DNA of 64,000 bases, taken from Betaproteobacteria bacterium. GTDB taxonomy: Bacteria > Pseudomonadota > Gammaproteobacteria > Burkholderiales > Usitatibacteraceae. The stretch is from positions 62,001-126,000 of the forward strand of contig JAEUMY010000007.1 of assembly GCA_016791265.1 (NCBI GenBank), given 5' to 3'. A program made the position numbers and the translations under genes. The notes beneath the pieces were generated by a model. It saw only the letters and a program-made list of their open reading frames with translations, was not told where the DNA came from and did no database searches. Shown here piece after piece: positions 9,339-18,910 of this stretch (its first letter is position 1; every line of letters starts with the position of its first letter).

Positions 9339-10416
9339 CCCGGCTGAGCTCCCGACGCCGCACGCTCGACGGCAGAATCCCCGCCGGGCGATACAGCATC
9401 ATCACCACCATGGCCAGACCGAAAAGCAACATGCGGATGACTTCCGGGTCGATGATCGACTTGCCGAAGATCATCTTCTGCAGGGGCTCGGCGGTGTAGC
9501 GCAATACTTCCGGGACGAACGACAGCAGGACCGCGCCGAGGATCACGCCCCAGATGTTGCCCATGCCGCCCAGCACCACCATGGCCAGCACCATCACGCT
9601 TTCGTTGAGGATGAAGCTCTCCGGACTGATGAAGCCCTGGATGGAGGAGAAGAGGCCGCCGGCGATGCCGCCGAACGAGGCGCCCATCGCAAACGCGAGG
9701 AGCTTCATGCGCGTGGTGTTGATGCCCATCGCGCGTGCCGCCAGTTCATCTTCGCGGATGGCTTCCCAGGCGCGGCCGATGCGCGAGTTCTGCAGGCGGA
9801 GGTTGATGACAATGACCACCAGCAGAATGATCAGCAGCAGATAGTAGTACTTGAGCGGGCCCTGCATGGCGAAGTCGCCGATGCGTGTGGTGCTGGACAG
9901 GTCATGACCGAACACGCGGATCGGGTCGATCGTTGCCAGACCCTTGGGGCCATTGGTCAGGTTGAGTGGCTCGGAGAGATTGTTCAGGAAAATGCGGATG
10001 ATCTCGCCGAAACCCAAGGTCACGATGGCGAGGTAATCCCCTCTCAGCTTGAGCGTCGGTGTGCCCAGCAGGATGCCGAAAATGCAGGCGACGAATCCGC
10101 CGATGGGCAGGATCATCCACCAGGGCAGATGCAGGCCGAAGTGTGGCGAGGCCAGCAGCGCATAGACATACGCGCCCACCGCGTAGAACGCGATGTAGCC
10201 GAGATCGAGCAGACCCGCGAAGCCCACCACGATGTTGAGCCCCAGCGACAGCAGCACGAACAGGATGGCGAGATTGGTGATGCGCACCCAGGCCGTGCCC
10301 ACCATGGCCAGCACGAAGGGGAGCGCCAGCAGGCTGATGGCGATGAGCGCCACGCCGACCCAGTAGAGCTTCGGATTGGAGCGAAGGTTGGCAACTGAGT
10401 TCGCAATGGCATTCAT
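9331..10416 (-). CDS. livM: Branched-chain amino acid ABC transporter permease LivM
   Basis: 361-aa inner-membrane permease with about ten hydrophobic segments. The GDYLAIVTLGFGEIIRIFLNN block near 150 and GGMGNIWGVILGA near 285 are typical of LivM. It partners with LivH. It ends in a short charged tail (RRRELSRDE) and overlaps both neighbours. Confidence 0.94.
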   Translation of the reverse strand: MNAIANSVANLRSNPKLYWVGVALIAISLLALPFVLAMVGTAWVRITNLAILFVLLSLGLNIVVGFAGLLDLGYIAFYAVGAYVYALLASPHFGLHLPWWMILPIGGFVACIFGILLGTPTLKLRGDYLAIVTLGFGEIIRIFLNNLSEPLNLTNGPKGLATIDPIRVFGHDLSSTTRIGDFAMQGPLKYYYLLLIILLVVIVINLRLQNSRIGRAWEAIREDELAARAMGINTTRMKLLAFAMGASFGGIAGGLFSSIQGFISPESFILNESVMVLAMVVLGGMGNIWGVILGAVLLSFVPEVLRYTAEPLQKMIFGKSIIDPEVIRMLLFGLAMVVMMLYRPAGILPSSVRRRELSRDE

Positions 10417-11411
10417 GCGCGGTCTCCCGTGCGCTCGCCCAGCAGACCCTGCGGCCGGAACACCAGCACGAGGATCAGCACGATGAACGCGTAGACATCC
10501 TTGTAGTTGCTGCCGAAGAAGCTGGAATTGGGGTTGGCTTCACATAGAGACTGGAAGCCGGGCAGGAACTTGTCCAACGTGCAGACATTGGTGATGTCGC
10601 CCATGTAGCCCGCCCCGAGTGACTCGATAAGGCCCATGAGGATGCCACCCAGCACCGCACCGCCAAGATTGCCGATGCCGCCCAGCACGGCGGCGGAAAA
10701 TGCCTTCAGGCCAAGCAGAAAGCCCATCTGATAATGCGCGATGCCGTAGTAGCTGCCGACCATGACGCCGGCCAGCGCACCCAGTGCCGCGCCGATCATG
10801 AAGGTGAACGAGATCACGCTGTTGATGTTCACGCCCATCAGGCCGGCGACATCGGGGCGCTGCGACACGGCGCGCATGGCGATGCCCATGCGGGTCTTGT
10901 AGACCAGCCCGAGCAGCAGGGCCATCATCGCCACCGACATGAGAATGATCACGATCTGGATATTGCTGATGGTCGCGCCGTTTGGGTTGCTGGTGATGTG
11001 ATACGGCGTGAACTGCACGATTTGCGGAAAGGAGATGTAGTTGCGGCCCCAGATCATCATGGCGACGTGCTGCAGCACGATGGAGACACCAATGGCTGTG
11101 ATCAGCGGCGCGAGGCGCGGAGCGTTGCGCAAAGGGCGGTAGGCGGTGCGCTCGACAATGTATCCGGTCGCCATGCAAACCGGAATCGCGGCGGTGATCC
11201 CGGCCAGCACAATGATCACCGGCGGCGCGCCGGAGCCTGCCAATGCGGTGATCACGGTGAAGGCCACCATGGCGCCTATCATCACCACTTCGCCGTGGGC
11301 GAAATTGATGAGCTGGATGATGCCGTAGACCATGGTGTAACCCAAGGCCACGACCGCGTACACACAGCCCAACGTCAGACCATTGACGATCTGCTGGAGA
11401 AAAATGTCCAA
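10413..11411 (-). CDS. livH: Branched-chain amino acid ABC transporter permease LivH
   Basis: 332-aa permease, first gene of the livHMGF unit. It starts MDIFLQQIVNGLTLGCVYAVVAL, the standard LivH N-terminus, and has GGIGNLGGAVLGG near 245. A periplasmic loop of about 35 residues with paired cysteines (CTLDKF..SLCEAN) before the last segment is longer than in the enteric protein. No strong promoter is seen in the 150 bp before it. Confidence 0.93.
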   Translation of the reverse strand: MDIFLQQIVNGLTLGCVYAVVALGYTMVYGIIQLINFAHGEVVMIGAMVAFTVITALAGSGAPPVIIVLAGITAAIPVCMATGYIVERTAYRPLRNAPRLAPLITAIGVSIVLQHVAMMIWGRNYISFPQIVQFTPYHITSNPNGATISNIQIVIILMSVAMMALLLGLVYKTRMGIAMRAVSQRPDVAGLMGVNINSVISFTFMIGAALGALAGVMVGSYYGIAHYQMGFLLGLKAFSAAVLGGIGNLGGAVLGGILMGLIESLGAGYMGDITNVCTLDKFLPGFQSLCEANPNSSFFGSNYKDVYAFIVLILVLVFRPQGLLGERTGDRA

Positions 11412-11515
11412 GCTGCCCTGCTCCCGTGTGGTGGTGGGTGCCGTCGAACCGTGCGGCCAATCATTCTTGTTGTGTCGCGCATTCTATCGGCAACCGCGCG
11501 CTGACCGCACATGCA

Positions 11516-11543
11516 AAAACGGCACCGTTTCCGGTGCCGTTTT
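11516..11543 (-). terminator. Rho-independent terminator after the binding-protein gene
   Basis: Stem AAAACGGCACCG with loop TTTC and the exact reverse complement CGGTGCCGTTTT. Read on the minus strand it follows the stop of the gene at 11561 by about 18 bp. It separates high expression of the binding protein from livHMGF. Confidence 0.85.
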
Positions 11544-11560
11544 CTTTGCAATGCTGCGAT

Positions 11561-12877
11561 TTACTTCTTCGGGGCTTCAGCCGGCTTGGCGTCCTTGGCC
11601 GGCGCGGCCGCGGGTGCTGCCGGGGCTGCCGCGGGGGCGGCGGCAGGCGCGGCAGCCGGTGCGGCGGCAGCGGGTGCGGCTGCGGCAGGCATCTGGAACT
11701 TTGTCGCGACACCGCCAGCGACCACGGCTTCCGGAATCACCTTGCCATCCTTCAGCTTGAAGATGGTGATTTCACCGTCCTTGCGGTCGCCCTTGGCGTC
11801 GAACTCGACCTTGCCGGTCGCGCCGGTGAAGGAGACGTTATTGATCTCGGGCGTGAACTTGGCCGGATCGACCGAGTTGGCCTTCTTCATCGCTTCCACG
11901 ACGGCCAGGGTGGCGTCATAGAAATAAGGCGAGTACTGCTTGATCTCGCCATACTTGGTGTTGAAGGCTTTGGTGAAGTCGGGTGACGCTGCTTCACGCG
12001 GCAGGCCCGCTTGCGAGCAGACCAGACCTTCAGCGGCCGCGCCAGCGAGCTTGCCCATTTCGTCGGTGCAGGCGCCATCGCCGAACGTGAAGATCGCCTT
12101 GATGCCGAGTTCACGGGCCTGCTTGATCAGCGGGCCGCCGGTCGCATCCATGCCACCGTGGAACACGACGTCAGGGTTCTTGGCCTTGATCTTGGTGAGC
12201 ACGGCTTTGAAATCGGTTTCCTTGTCGGTGGTGCGCTCGCGGCCGACCACGCTCACTTTGGCGCCCTTCAAGGTCTTTTCGACTTCGTTGGCCAAGCCTT
12301 CGCCATACGCCGTCTTGTCGTCGATGATGGCAACCTTCTTCGCCTTCAGCTCATTGGCGATGTAGAGCGCCAGCGCCGGCCCTTGCTGGTCATCGCGGCC
12401 CACGGTGCGGAACACGGTTTTCATGCCGCGCTCGGTCAACGTGGGGTTGGTCGCGGAGCCGGAGATCATCGGCACGCCGGCCTTGGAATAAATTTCGGAT
12501 GCGGGAATGGACACGCCTGAGTTCAGGTGACCGATGACGGCAGCGGCCTTGGCGTCGATGATCTTTTGCGCGACCGTGGCGCCCACCTTCGGGTCAGCCT
12601 GATCGTCTTCGCTGATCATGTTGATCTTCAGCACCTTGCCGTCGATGGTGATCTTCTTGGCGTTGGTCTGGTCGATGGCCAGACGCACACCATTCTCGTT
12701 GTCCTTGCCCAGATGGGCGATGGAACCCGTCAGCGGGCCGGCATGAGCGATGGTGACGGCGATCGAGGGCGGCTCGGCGACTTTCGGCGCCTCGACTTTG
12801 GGTTCTTCCTTCTTGCCGCAGGCGGCGATGGCGAGGGTGACTGCCAGTGCCAGGGACAGTTTGACGGGTGCGTTCAT
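11561..12877 (-). CDS. Branched-chain amino acid ABC transporter substrate-binding lipoprotein (LivK/LivJ type)
   Basis: 438 aa. The start at 12877 gives MNAPVKLSLALAVTLAIAACG, a lipoprotein signal with lipobox AIAAC; the longer frame to 12991 reads through the promoter. The body is a periplasmic-binding-protein type I fold (AHAGPLTGSIAHLGKDNENGVRLA at about 50-75; SGSATNPTLTE near 148). The ligand is not deducible. An unusual C-terminal tail of about 45 residues, almost only Ala and Pro ending in Lys/Glu, is absent from typical family members. It is followed by a terminator and then livHMGF. Confidence 0.92.
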   Translation of the reverse strand: MNAPVKLSLALAVTLAIAACGKKEEPKVEAPKVAEPPSIAVTIAHAGPLTGSIAHLGKDNENGVRLAIDQTNAKKITIDGKVLKINMISEDDQADPKVGATVAQKIIDAKAAAVIGHLNSGVSIPASEIYSKAGVPMISGSATNPTLTERGMKTVFRTVGRDDQQGPALALYIANELKAKKVAIIDDKTAYGEGLANEVEKTLKGAKVSVVGRERTTDKETDFKAVLTKIKAKNPDVVFHGGMDATGGPLIKQARELGIKAIFTFGDGACTDEMGKLAGAAAEGLVCSQAGLPREAASPDFTKAFNTKYGEIKQYSPYFYDATLAVVEAMKKANSVDPAKFTPEINNVSFTGATGKVEFDAKGDRKDGEITIFKLKDGKVIPEAVVAGGVATKFQMPAAAAPAAAAPAAAPAAAPAAAPAAPAAAPAKDAKPAEAPKK

Positions 12878-12961
12878 GGTGAAAGCTCTCCAGACGAAAT
12901 GGTTGGGTGGGTATGACGTGGCACGAGGGTGACGCGACACGGGTATTGCGGGAAAGCGCGG

Positions 12962-12991
12962 ATTATGCGCATCGGCGAATTCCCTTGTCAA
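12962..12991 (-). promoter_or_regulatory. Strong sigma-70 promoter for the binding-protein gene
   Basis: On the minus strand TTGACA (12986-12991) is followed after 18 bp by CATAAT (12962-12967). The predicted transcript starts near 12955, leaving a leader of about 78 nt before the ATG at 12877. This is the best promoter match seen in the window. Confidence 0.75.
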
Positions 12992-13039
12992 ACAAAGCTT
13001 TGGGGCCGTTGTCTGGCGGGTCCTCTGGGCGTCGTGACG

Positions 13040-13068
13040 AAAAAAAACCGGCGGGGAGACCGCCGGTT
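13040..13068 (-). terminator. Rho-independent terminator after the cytochrome c gene
   Basis: Stem AACCGGCGG / CCGCCGGTT with a 5-nt loop, followed on the minus strand by a run of seven T. It lies about 35 bp behind the cytochrome stop. Confidence 0.88.
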
Positions 13069-13102
13069 CTTTCGCGCATGACAGGACGCGTTCAGCGTCG
13101 CA

Positions 13103-13417
13103 TCACTTCTGCGCCAACACCCACTTCACCAGCGTCTTGATGTCCTCGTCTTTCACGGCCGCGTTGGCGGGCATGGGTACCTGGCCCCACACGCCGACGC
13201 CACCTTTCTTGACCTTCTCGAAGAGCTTGGCTTCGGCGTCCTTCTGGCCTTTGTACTTGGCGGCGACTTCCTTGTAGGACGGGCCGACCAGCTTCTTGTC
13301 GATGGCGTGGCAGGCCGTGCAGGCGGACTTTTTGGCCAGTTCCTCATTGGCGGAGGCGGTGCCGGCGGCTGCGATGCCGGCGGCCAGCAGGGCCAGAGCG
13401 GTGATTCTGAATTTCAT
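13103..13417 (-). CDS. Small monohaem cytochrome c (c551/c552 type)
   Basis: 104 aa with signal peptide MKFRITALALLAAGIAAAGTASA, then one haem site CTACH near residue 36 and an axial methionine candidate in VPMPAN near 80. This is the class I periplasmic cytochrome c551/c5 pattern, an electron carrier to terminal oxidases or reductases. The start is fixed by an AGGAG Shine-Dalgarno sequence 7 nt upstream; the longer frame to 13924 is not coding. It has its own terminator. Confidence 0.93.
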   Translation of the reverse strand: MKFRITALALLAAGIAAAGTASANEELAKKSACTACHAIDKKLVGPSYKEVAAKYKGQKDAEAKLFEKVKKGGVGVWGQVPMPANAAVKDEDIKTLVKWVLAQK

Positions 13418-13658
13418 GATGATCTCCTGAGTGGGGTAGAAAGAGGGGCTGAATTCGGGACGCGCAACTTTACCTGTGTTCGCGGTGCCGGACAACGCCG
13501 TGCCGGCATGAAAGCTTGATACCCGGGCTTGAAAACGCGGCGGCGGCGGCTCACGTTGACCGCGACCTCCCGCATCCGAGGGGTGACAGCCGGCTGGATG
13601 ATGCGCATATAATTCGCCTCCGGTAGCCGCCATGCCGCGAACAGGGAGATTTGACGAC

Positions 13659-13883
13659 ATGTATCTGCTGATCATCGGCTTTCTGTTGGTGTTGTTGAAG
13701 TTCATGGACATCAACCCCGTTTCCCAGTGGTCCTGGTGGTGGGTCCTGTCACCCTTCATCATCATCCTCATCTGGTGGGAAGTGATCGAGCGCGTGTTCA
13801 AGCTGCGCGAAAAGCGTGAGGAAGCCAAGCTGGTCGAAGAGCGCAAAGAGCGCTTGGACCGCCTGATGGGCAAGAAGAAGTAG
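13659..13883 (+). CDS. Small Trp-rich protein (TIGR04438 type)
   Basis: 74 aa beginning MYLLIIGFLLVLLKFMDINP, with QWSWWWVLSPFIIILIWWEVIER and a lysine/glutamate-rich C-terminal helix. Two membrane segments and a cluster of tryptophans match the small Trp-rich family restricted mainly to betaproteobacteria. The ATG at 13659 fits the family start better than 13632. Function unknown. Confidence 0.88.
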   Translation: MYLLIIGFLLVLLKFMDINPVSQWSWWWVLSPFIIILIWWEVIERVFKLREKREEAKLVEERKERLDRLMGKKK

Positions 13884-13931
13884 GCCCGCGCCGCTGGCGG
13901 CTTGAAGCCGCTTTGCGCGTTCAAATCACTC

Positions 13932-14402
13932 TCAGACCTCGATGAACACCGGTTCGTGGGTCACTGGAAAATTCACCGAGTTGGCCATGAAGCAGTTGGC
14001 GTGCGCCTTGTCATGCATCGCGCGCGCGTCCGCCAGGTTCGACCCCTTCGGCAGCGTCACCACCGGCCGCAGCACGCACGCCGTCATTTGCATCTTCCCG
14101 GTTGGCCCCACCGCCAGCGTGCCCGAGGCCCGGTCTTCATAACCCAGGATGCCCATGCGCTTTTTCCCCGCGATGGCGAGGTAGGTGAGCATGTGGCATT
14201 CCGAAAGCGACATCAACATCAACTCCTCCGGGTTGTAGCGCGTGGCGTCGCCGCTGAATACAGCGGGTGCCGAGCCGGCCACTTCGTGCTTGCCCGGCGC
14301 AGCCATCACGTTATCGCGTGAAAAAGCCGGATCGGGCGGCAGCTTCTGGGACGCGTCGGCAGGCCAGCGCAAAGTCGCCTCAAAGGTGTGGGCATCACTC
14401 AT
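13932..14402 (-). CDS. OsmC family peroxiredoxin-like protein
   Basis: 156 aa with the OsmC fold blocks [20 protein letters not shown] near 78 and an [14 protein letters not shown] block near 135. The two conserved cysteines (about 89 and 137) fit the hydroperoxide-reducing pair of Ohr/OsmC proteins. Likely reduces organic hydroperoxides or reacts with small thiol reagents. Convergent with the Trp-rich gene and divergent from the reductase. Confidence 0.88.
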   Translation of the reverse strand: MSDAHTFEATLRWPADASQKLPPDPAFSRDNVMAAPGKHEVAGSAPAVFSGDATRYNPEELMLMSLSECHMLTYLAIAGKKRMGILGYEDRASGTLAVGPTGKMQMTACVLRPVVTLPKGSNLADARAMHDKAHANCFMANSVNFPVTHEPVFIEV

Positions 14403-14467
14403 GGTGCAATCTCCTTCCGCTATGCTTGTGGGCTTCCAACAGATATTCGCATGGATGGAGTGATCGC

Positions 14468-15426
<959 letters not shown>

Positions 15427-15442
<16 letters not shown>

Positions 15443-16053
15443 GTCACATCGTTGGCAGTGAAGCCGACCTTGAGGCGATCTACGGCGCGCCGGGCGAAAC
15501 CTCGACCGTGAAGGTCGTGGATCGCATCACGCCCGAATACCGCCCCTTCATCGACGTCTCGCCTTTCGCGCTCCTGGCCACGGTCGGTCCGGAGGGCGCG
15601 GATTGTTCGCCGCGTGGCGATCAAGCCGGCTTCGTGCGCATTGCCGATGACAAGACGTTGCAAATTCCCGACCGGCGTGGCAACAACCGCGTGGACTCGC
15701 TGCGCAACATCGTGCGTGACCCGCGTGTGGCGCTGCTGTTCCTGATCCCCGGCCTCGGCAACACGCTGCGCGTGAACGGACGTGCCGTGGTGAGTGTGGA
15801 GCCTGCGCTGCTGGAGAGCTTCAAGGTGGAGGGCAGGGCGCCGCGCTCAGTCATCGTGATGAATGTCGAGGCCGTGTACTTCCAGTGCGCCCGCGCACTG
15901 GTGCGATCGGACCTATGGAATCCGGCGAAGCATGTGGATGCCAAATCGCTGCCGACGGCGGGGCAGATTCTGGCGTCGCTGTCTTGCGGAAGTGTGGGCG
16001 GAGAGGCTTACGACAAGGAATGGCCGGAGAGGGCCAAGGCCACGATGTGGTAA
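15427..16053 (+). CDS. Pyridoxamine 5'-phosphate oxidase family FMN-binding protein
   Basis: 208 aa. The split-barrel flavin fold is recognised from [19 protein letters not shown] near 47-65 and the [26 protein letters not shown] block near 84-110, typical of the MSMEG_1061-like subfamily. It overlaps the preceding reductase by 16 bp and is probably cotranscribed. Likely an FMN- or F420-type reductase; substrate unknown. Confidence 0.87.
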
Positions 16054-16061
16054 CCGCCACA

Positions 16062-16073
16062 GCGAATATTCGC
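16062..16073. repeat. Iterated palindrome GCGAATATTCGC, intergenic
   Basis: Exact copy in the 36-bp gap between the convergent FMN protein and questin-oxidase-like genes. Confidence 0.95.
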
Positions 16074-16089
16074 AGTACCTGCACAAGGA

Positions 16090-17103
16090 TCAGGGAATCC
16101 CGCACACCTTCTTCGCCGCCACCGCATACGCCGCATCCCCATGCCGCGCAAACTGCGCCTTGCAGGTATGCACCATCTTGATGAGGTGGTCATTGGGCGA
16201 CTTGAGCGCCGCGGCGATGCAGGGCTGCCAGTCGGGCGCCGGGTCGTCTGCGGGCGCGGTCGCAGGCTCAGGCGCGCCGATGCTGACATAGGCCGCGCAG
16301 AACGCCACCCAGAAATGCGCGAGCGTCCGCGTGTGCATCGCGGCGGGCAGCCTGTCCATCACGCTTTCCAGCGCGTGGGTACCGGTGACCAGATGCAGCG
16401 AGTTGAAGCTGGGCGCGGCGAGATACAAGCGCACGGAGACGCGCGCAAAGTCCGCCCGCACGGTGCTGCAATCCGGCGCGGACTCCAGTCGCGGCAGTTT
16501 GAGGTGCGGAAAGAACTCGGGTTCCTCGGTCGCCAGGCGCAGTTCTTCGATGATGAGGCCGGCCTCGATGCGGTTGCCGGCGAATGCGGTGCGCAATTCC
16601 GCCAGCGCGCCGGCGAGATCGGCGGCGCCGGCTGCGACGCTTGAGGCCCGGTCGATGAGCGGCGTGTGCGCGGAGGCGAGATAGGCGAGCCCAGTGGCGA
16701 TCTCGGTGCGGCTCTCCGCCTCCAGCCCGTAGGCGAGGCGAATGAGGCCGTGGAACCCCGCCGCCGCCAGGCCCGGCGCCAACTCGGGCCACCAGGCGGC
16801 GAGGGTGGCGTCGGTGCCGTGCTCTGTCAGCGCTTCGGAGAAAAAACGGCGGTAAGCCGCGTGCGCCGACCAGTCGCCCAGATGGCGGTCGAATCGCGCC
16901 GCGTCGATGTGGATGTCGGCCTCGTGCAGCGGCTCCAGCCGCTTGGCGTAGCGCTGCACATGCGCTTCGCGCGCGGCATCGTCGCCGCCCAGCGCCGAGA
17001 GCGCGATGAGCGTCATCGGCAAATGATTGGAGAGGCCGCCACCGTACGACGGCGAGAAATGCTGCCCATCGTCCAGGAGACGGGCCAGATGCTCGTTCTT
17101 CAT
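16090..17103 (-). CDS. Questin oxidase-like family protein (DUF4243)
   Basis: 337 aa, all helical in appearance. GGLSNHLPMTLIALSALGGDDAA near 22-44 followed by a YAKRLEPL block matches the questin-oxidase-like family, whose fungal members perform Baeyer-Villiger cleavage without an obvious flavin domain. Conserved His residues in the N-terminal and C-terminal halves (GFHGLIRLAYG, HLVTGTHALE, KMVHTCKAQFA) suggest a metal or substrate site. The start at 17103 follows a frame that extends upstream without support. Nine bp before it is the ParA-like gene. Confidence 0.75.
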   Translation of the reverse strand: MKNEHLARLLDDGQHFSPSYGGGLSNHLPMTLIALSALGGDDAAREAHVQRYAKRLEPLHEADIHIDAARFDRHLGDWSAHAAYRRFFSEALTEHGTDATLAAWWPELAPGLAAAGFHGLIRLAYGLEAESRTEIATGLAYLASAHTPLIDRASSVAAGAADLAGALAELRTAFAGNRIEAGLIIEELRLATEEPEFFPHLKLPRLESAPDCSTVRADFARVSVRLYLAAPSFNSLHLVTGTHALESVMDRLPAAMHTRTLAHFWVAFCAAYVSIGAPEPATAPADDPAPDWQPCIAAALKSPNDHLIKMVHTCKAQFARHGDAAYAVAAKKVCGIP

Positions 17104-17110
17104 GCGGCGT

Positions 17111-17722
17111 TCAGCGCTCCACCCAGTCGATGATGGGTTGCCACTGCTCCAGATCGCGCTCCACCGAAGAGGGCGCCACATCGAAAATCGACTTGCCCTC
17201 GAAAGCGGCGTTGACGTAGTTCATGGTCTCGCGCAAATGAGTCAGCACCGGCAGATCGATTGGCTCAAGGAACTCGTCGAGTCGTTCGGCGGCCTTGGTG
17301 CGTGCGTCCACGCGCATGCCGATGATGGCCAAGTCCACAGCGCCCTTCTTCAAAGCCTTGTGCTTCAGAATCTCTTCAAGAAAGCGGCGGGTGGCCTCAA
17401 TGTCGTAGGGCGATGGCACCAGGGGCACGATGATCTTGTGCGCCCGCTTGAGCGCCTCGTCCAGCGGCTCGCCAGCGATGCCGGCCGGCGTGTCCAGCAC
17501 CAACCAACCGTCCTTGCCCTCGGTCTTGTTGCGGGCGTCCAGGCGCTGGATGGGCGGCAGCCAGTCCGGGCGCAACGACAGCCAGTGCAGGGCTGACTTC
17601 TGCTTGTCGAGGTCCCACAGCCAGACATCCTCGCCTTGGCTGGCGAAATAGCCAGCCAGGTTGGTCGAAAGCGTGGTCTTGCCGGCGCCGCCTTTGGGGT
17701 TGGCGATCAGGACGGTTTTCAT
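17111..17722 (-). CDS. ParA/MinD-like P-loop ATPase
   Basis: 203 aa. Deviant Walker A NPKGGAGKTTLSTNLA at residues 8-23, Walker A' DLDKQKSALHW near 37 and Walker B LVLDTPAG near 77. It is shorter than chromosomal ParA and lacks a partner ParB nearby, as in orphan ParA-like proteins (for example VirC1/ParC types) that position cellular cargoes. The gene is first in a two-gene unit with the questin-oxidase-like gene. Direct repeats lie 120-180 bp upstream. Confidence 0.88.
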   Translation of the reverse strand: MKTVLIANPKGGAGKTTLSTNLAGYFASQGEDVWLWDLDKQKSALHWLSLRPDWLPPIQRLDARNKTEGKDGWLVLDTPAGIAGEPLDEALKRAHKIIVPLVPSPYDIEATRRFLEEILKHKALKKGAVDLAIIGMRVDARTKAAERLDEFLEPIDLPVLTHLRETMNYVNAAFEGKSIFDVAPSSVERDLEQWQPIIDWVER

Positions 17723-17840
17723 GGTTGTCTTTACTCAGGGCGGGACCCGTGGATAGCGGTAAAGCTACCAGATTTGCCGCCGGCTGCCCAACCCGGCAGA
17801 ACGAGGCGGCGGAGATCGGGCGTTCGACCCTGCGTCGCGT

Positions 17841-17903
17841 CAAGGCAAATGCAAGGTAAAGGCAAGGCAAAGGCAAGGCAAAGGCAAGGCAAAGGCAAGG
17901 CCC
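17841..17903. repeat. 11-bp tandem repeat array GGCAAGGCAAA upstream of the ParA-like gene
   Basis: Three perfect 11-bp units at 17861-17893 plus a partial unit, preceded by degenerate units from 17841. It lies in the gap between hxlR (3' side) and the parA-like gene (5' side). Iteron-like in period, but it may be a simple replication-slippage repeat. Confidence 0.85.
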
Positions 17904-17914
17904 GCCCGCGTCTT

Positions 17915-17926
17915 GCGAATATTCGC
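17915..17926. repeat. Iterated palindrome GCGAATATTCGC at the hxlR stop
   Basis: Exact copy whose last base is the final base of the hxlR stop codon (minus strand). Confidence 0.95.
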
Positions 17927-18240
17927 TAGGACTGCGTGGTATCGACCAGCTTGGCCTGCAGCGCGTCGACCTCGTCCACCAGCTTCACGAATTCCTCGCC
18001 GAACGGGGTGAGCCGATACTCCACGCGCGGCGGAATCTCGGGGAAGGTTTCCTTCGCGAGTACGCCAAAACGCATCAGTTTCACCAGGCGCTCATTGAGC
18101 ACCTTCGCCGACAAACCGTCGATGGCGTGTTCCATTTCGCCGGGCCGACGCACGCCTTGGCGCACAAGGCTCAACACCGTGAGGGACCATTTGCAGCCGA
18201 TGATGCTCTCCAGCATCTGGTGAACACTGGGTTGCGCCAA
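17926..18240 (-). CDS. HxlR family winged-helix transcriptional regulator
   Basis: 104 aa. The core CKWSLTVLSLVRQGVRRPGEMEHAIDGLSAKVLNERLVKL at 16-55 and PPRVEYRLTPFGEEF near 70 is the MarR-like HxlR domain. The start is a TTG with an AAGGA Shine-Dalgarno sequence 6 nt before it. It is divergent from the cytochrome P460 gene and may regulate that promoter region (18241-18379). HxlR members often sense electrophiles through cysteines; Cys16 is a candidate. Confidence 0.87.
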   Translation of the reverse strand: MAQPSVHQMLESIIGCKWSLTVLSLVRQGVRRPGEMEHAIDGLSAKVLNERLVKLMRFGVLAKETFPEIPPRVEYRLTPFGEEFVKLVDEVDALQAKLVDTTQS

Positions 18241-18379
18241 AATTTTCCTTTCGCTTGATCAGCAAGATGCACCGAAAAGTGCCCACCCCACCATTCCGTG
18301 CCCGCTTGTCCGCGTCACGTTCGCAGCCTAGATTCGCAGCTTCATCCCCCACCGTCAAGGCAAGTACAAGGAGCCTGCA

Positions 18380-18880
18380 ATGCGAATGATCAGATGCGTC
18401 TCCCCCTCCGCGATCCTCCTGTCGCTCACGCTCGCGCTCTCCGCCGCGGCTCGCGCGGCCGATTCACCTGCAGTGCCCTATCCGCAGGGTTATCGCGACT
18501 GGCATCACGTCAAGAGCATGACCATCAACCCCGGCCATGCCCTCTACGAAGCCTTTGGCGGCATACACCATCTTTACGCCAATCCCAAGGCGCTCCAGGG
18601 CTACCGGACCGGACAGTGGCCGGACGGCGCGGTCATCGTCTTCGATCTTCTCGAAGCGCGTTCCGCCGACAACGCCGTGGTCGAAGGCAAGCGCAAGATC
18701 GTGGGTGTGATGCACCGCGACGCGAAACGTTTCGCCGCGACCGGCGGCTGGGGCTACGAGGGGTTCAAGGGCGACAGCAAGACCGAGCGCGCCGTCGGCG
18801 ACAATGCCGCCAAGGCCTGCCACCAGTGCCACGTGGCGCAGCAGAGTAGCGGATTCGTGTTCAGCACGTTGCGGCCCTGA
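18380..18880 (+). CDS. Cytochrome P460 family protein
   Basis: 166 aa with signal peptide (MRMIRCVSPSAILLSLTLALSAAARA). The P460 body shows YRDWHHVKSM near 41, a GGIHHLYANPKAL block near 60, VIVFDLLE near 89 and a single haem site CHQCH near 148. P460 proteins use a lysine-crosslinked c-type haem to oxidise hydroxylamine, but many family members lack that chemistry; KRKIVGVMHRD near 105 could hold the crosslinking lysine. Divergent from hxlR. Confidence 0.85.
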   Translation: MRMIRCVSPSAILLSLTLALSAAARAADSPAVPYPQGYRDWHHVKSMTINPGHALYEAFGGIHHLYANPKALQGYRTGQWPDGAVIVFDLLEARSADNAVVEGKRKIVGVMHRDAKRFAATGGWGYEGFKGDSKTERAVGDNAAKACHQCHVAQQSSGFVFSTLRP

Positions 18881-18910
18881 CCGATGTGAGCCACGGCCGG
18901 CGCGCAGCGC

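Noticed and set aside
9184..10398. Plus-strand ORF of 404 codons
   Set aside because: Antisense shadow of livM, rich in His, Asp and Gln.
17841..17903. CRISPR array
   Set aside because: Repeat unit is only 11 bp with no spacers.
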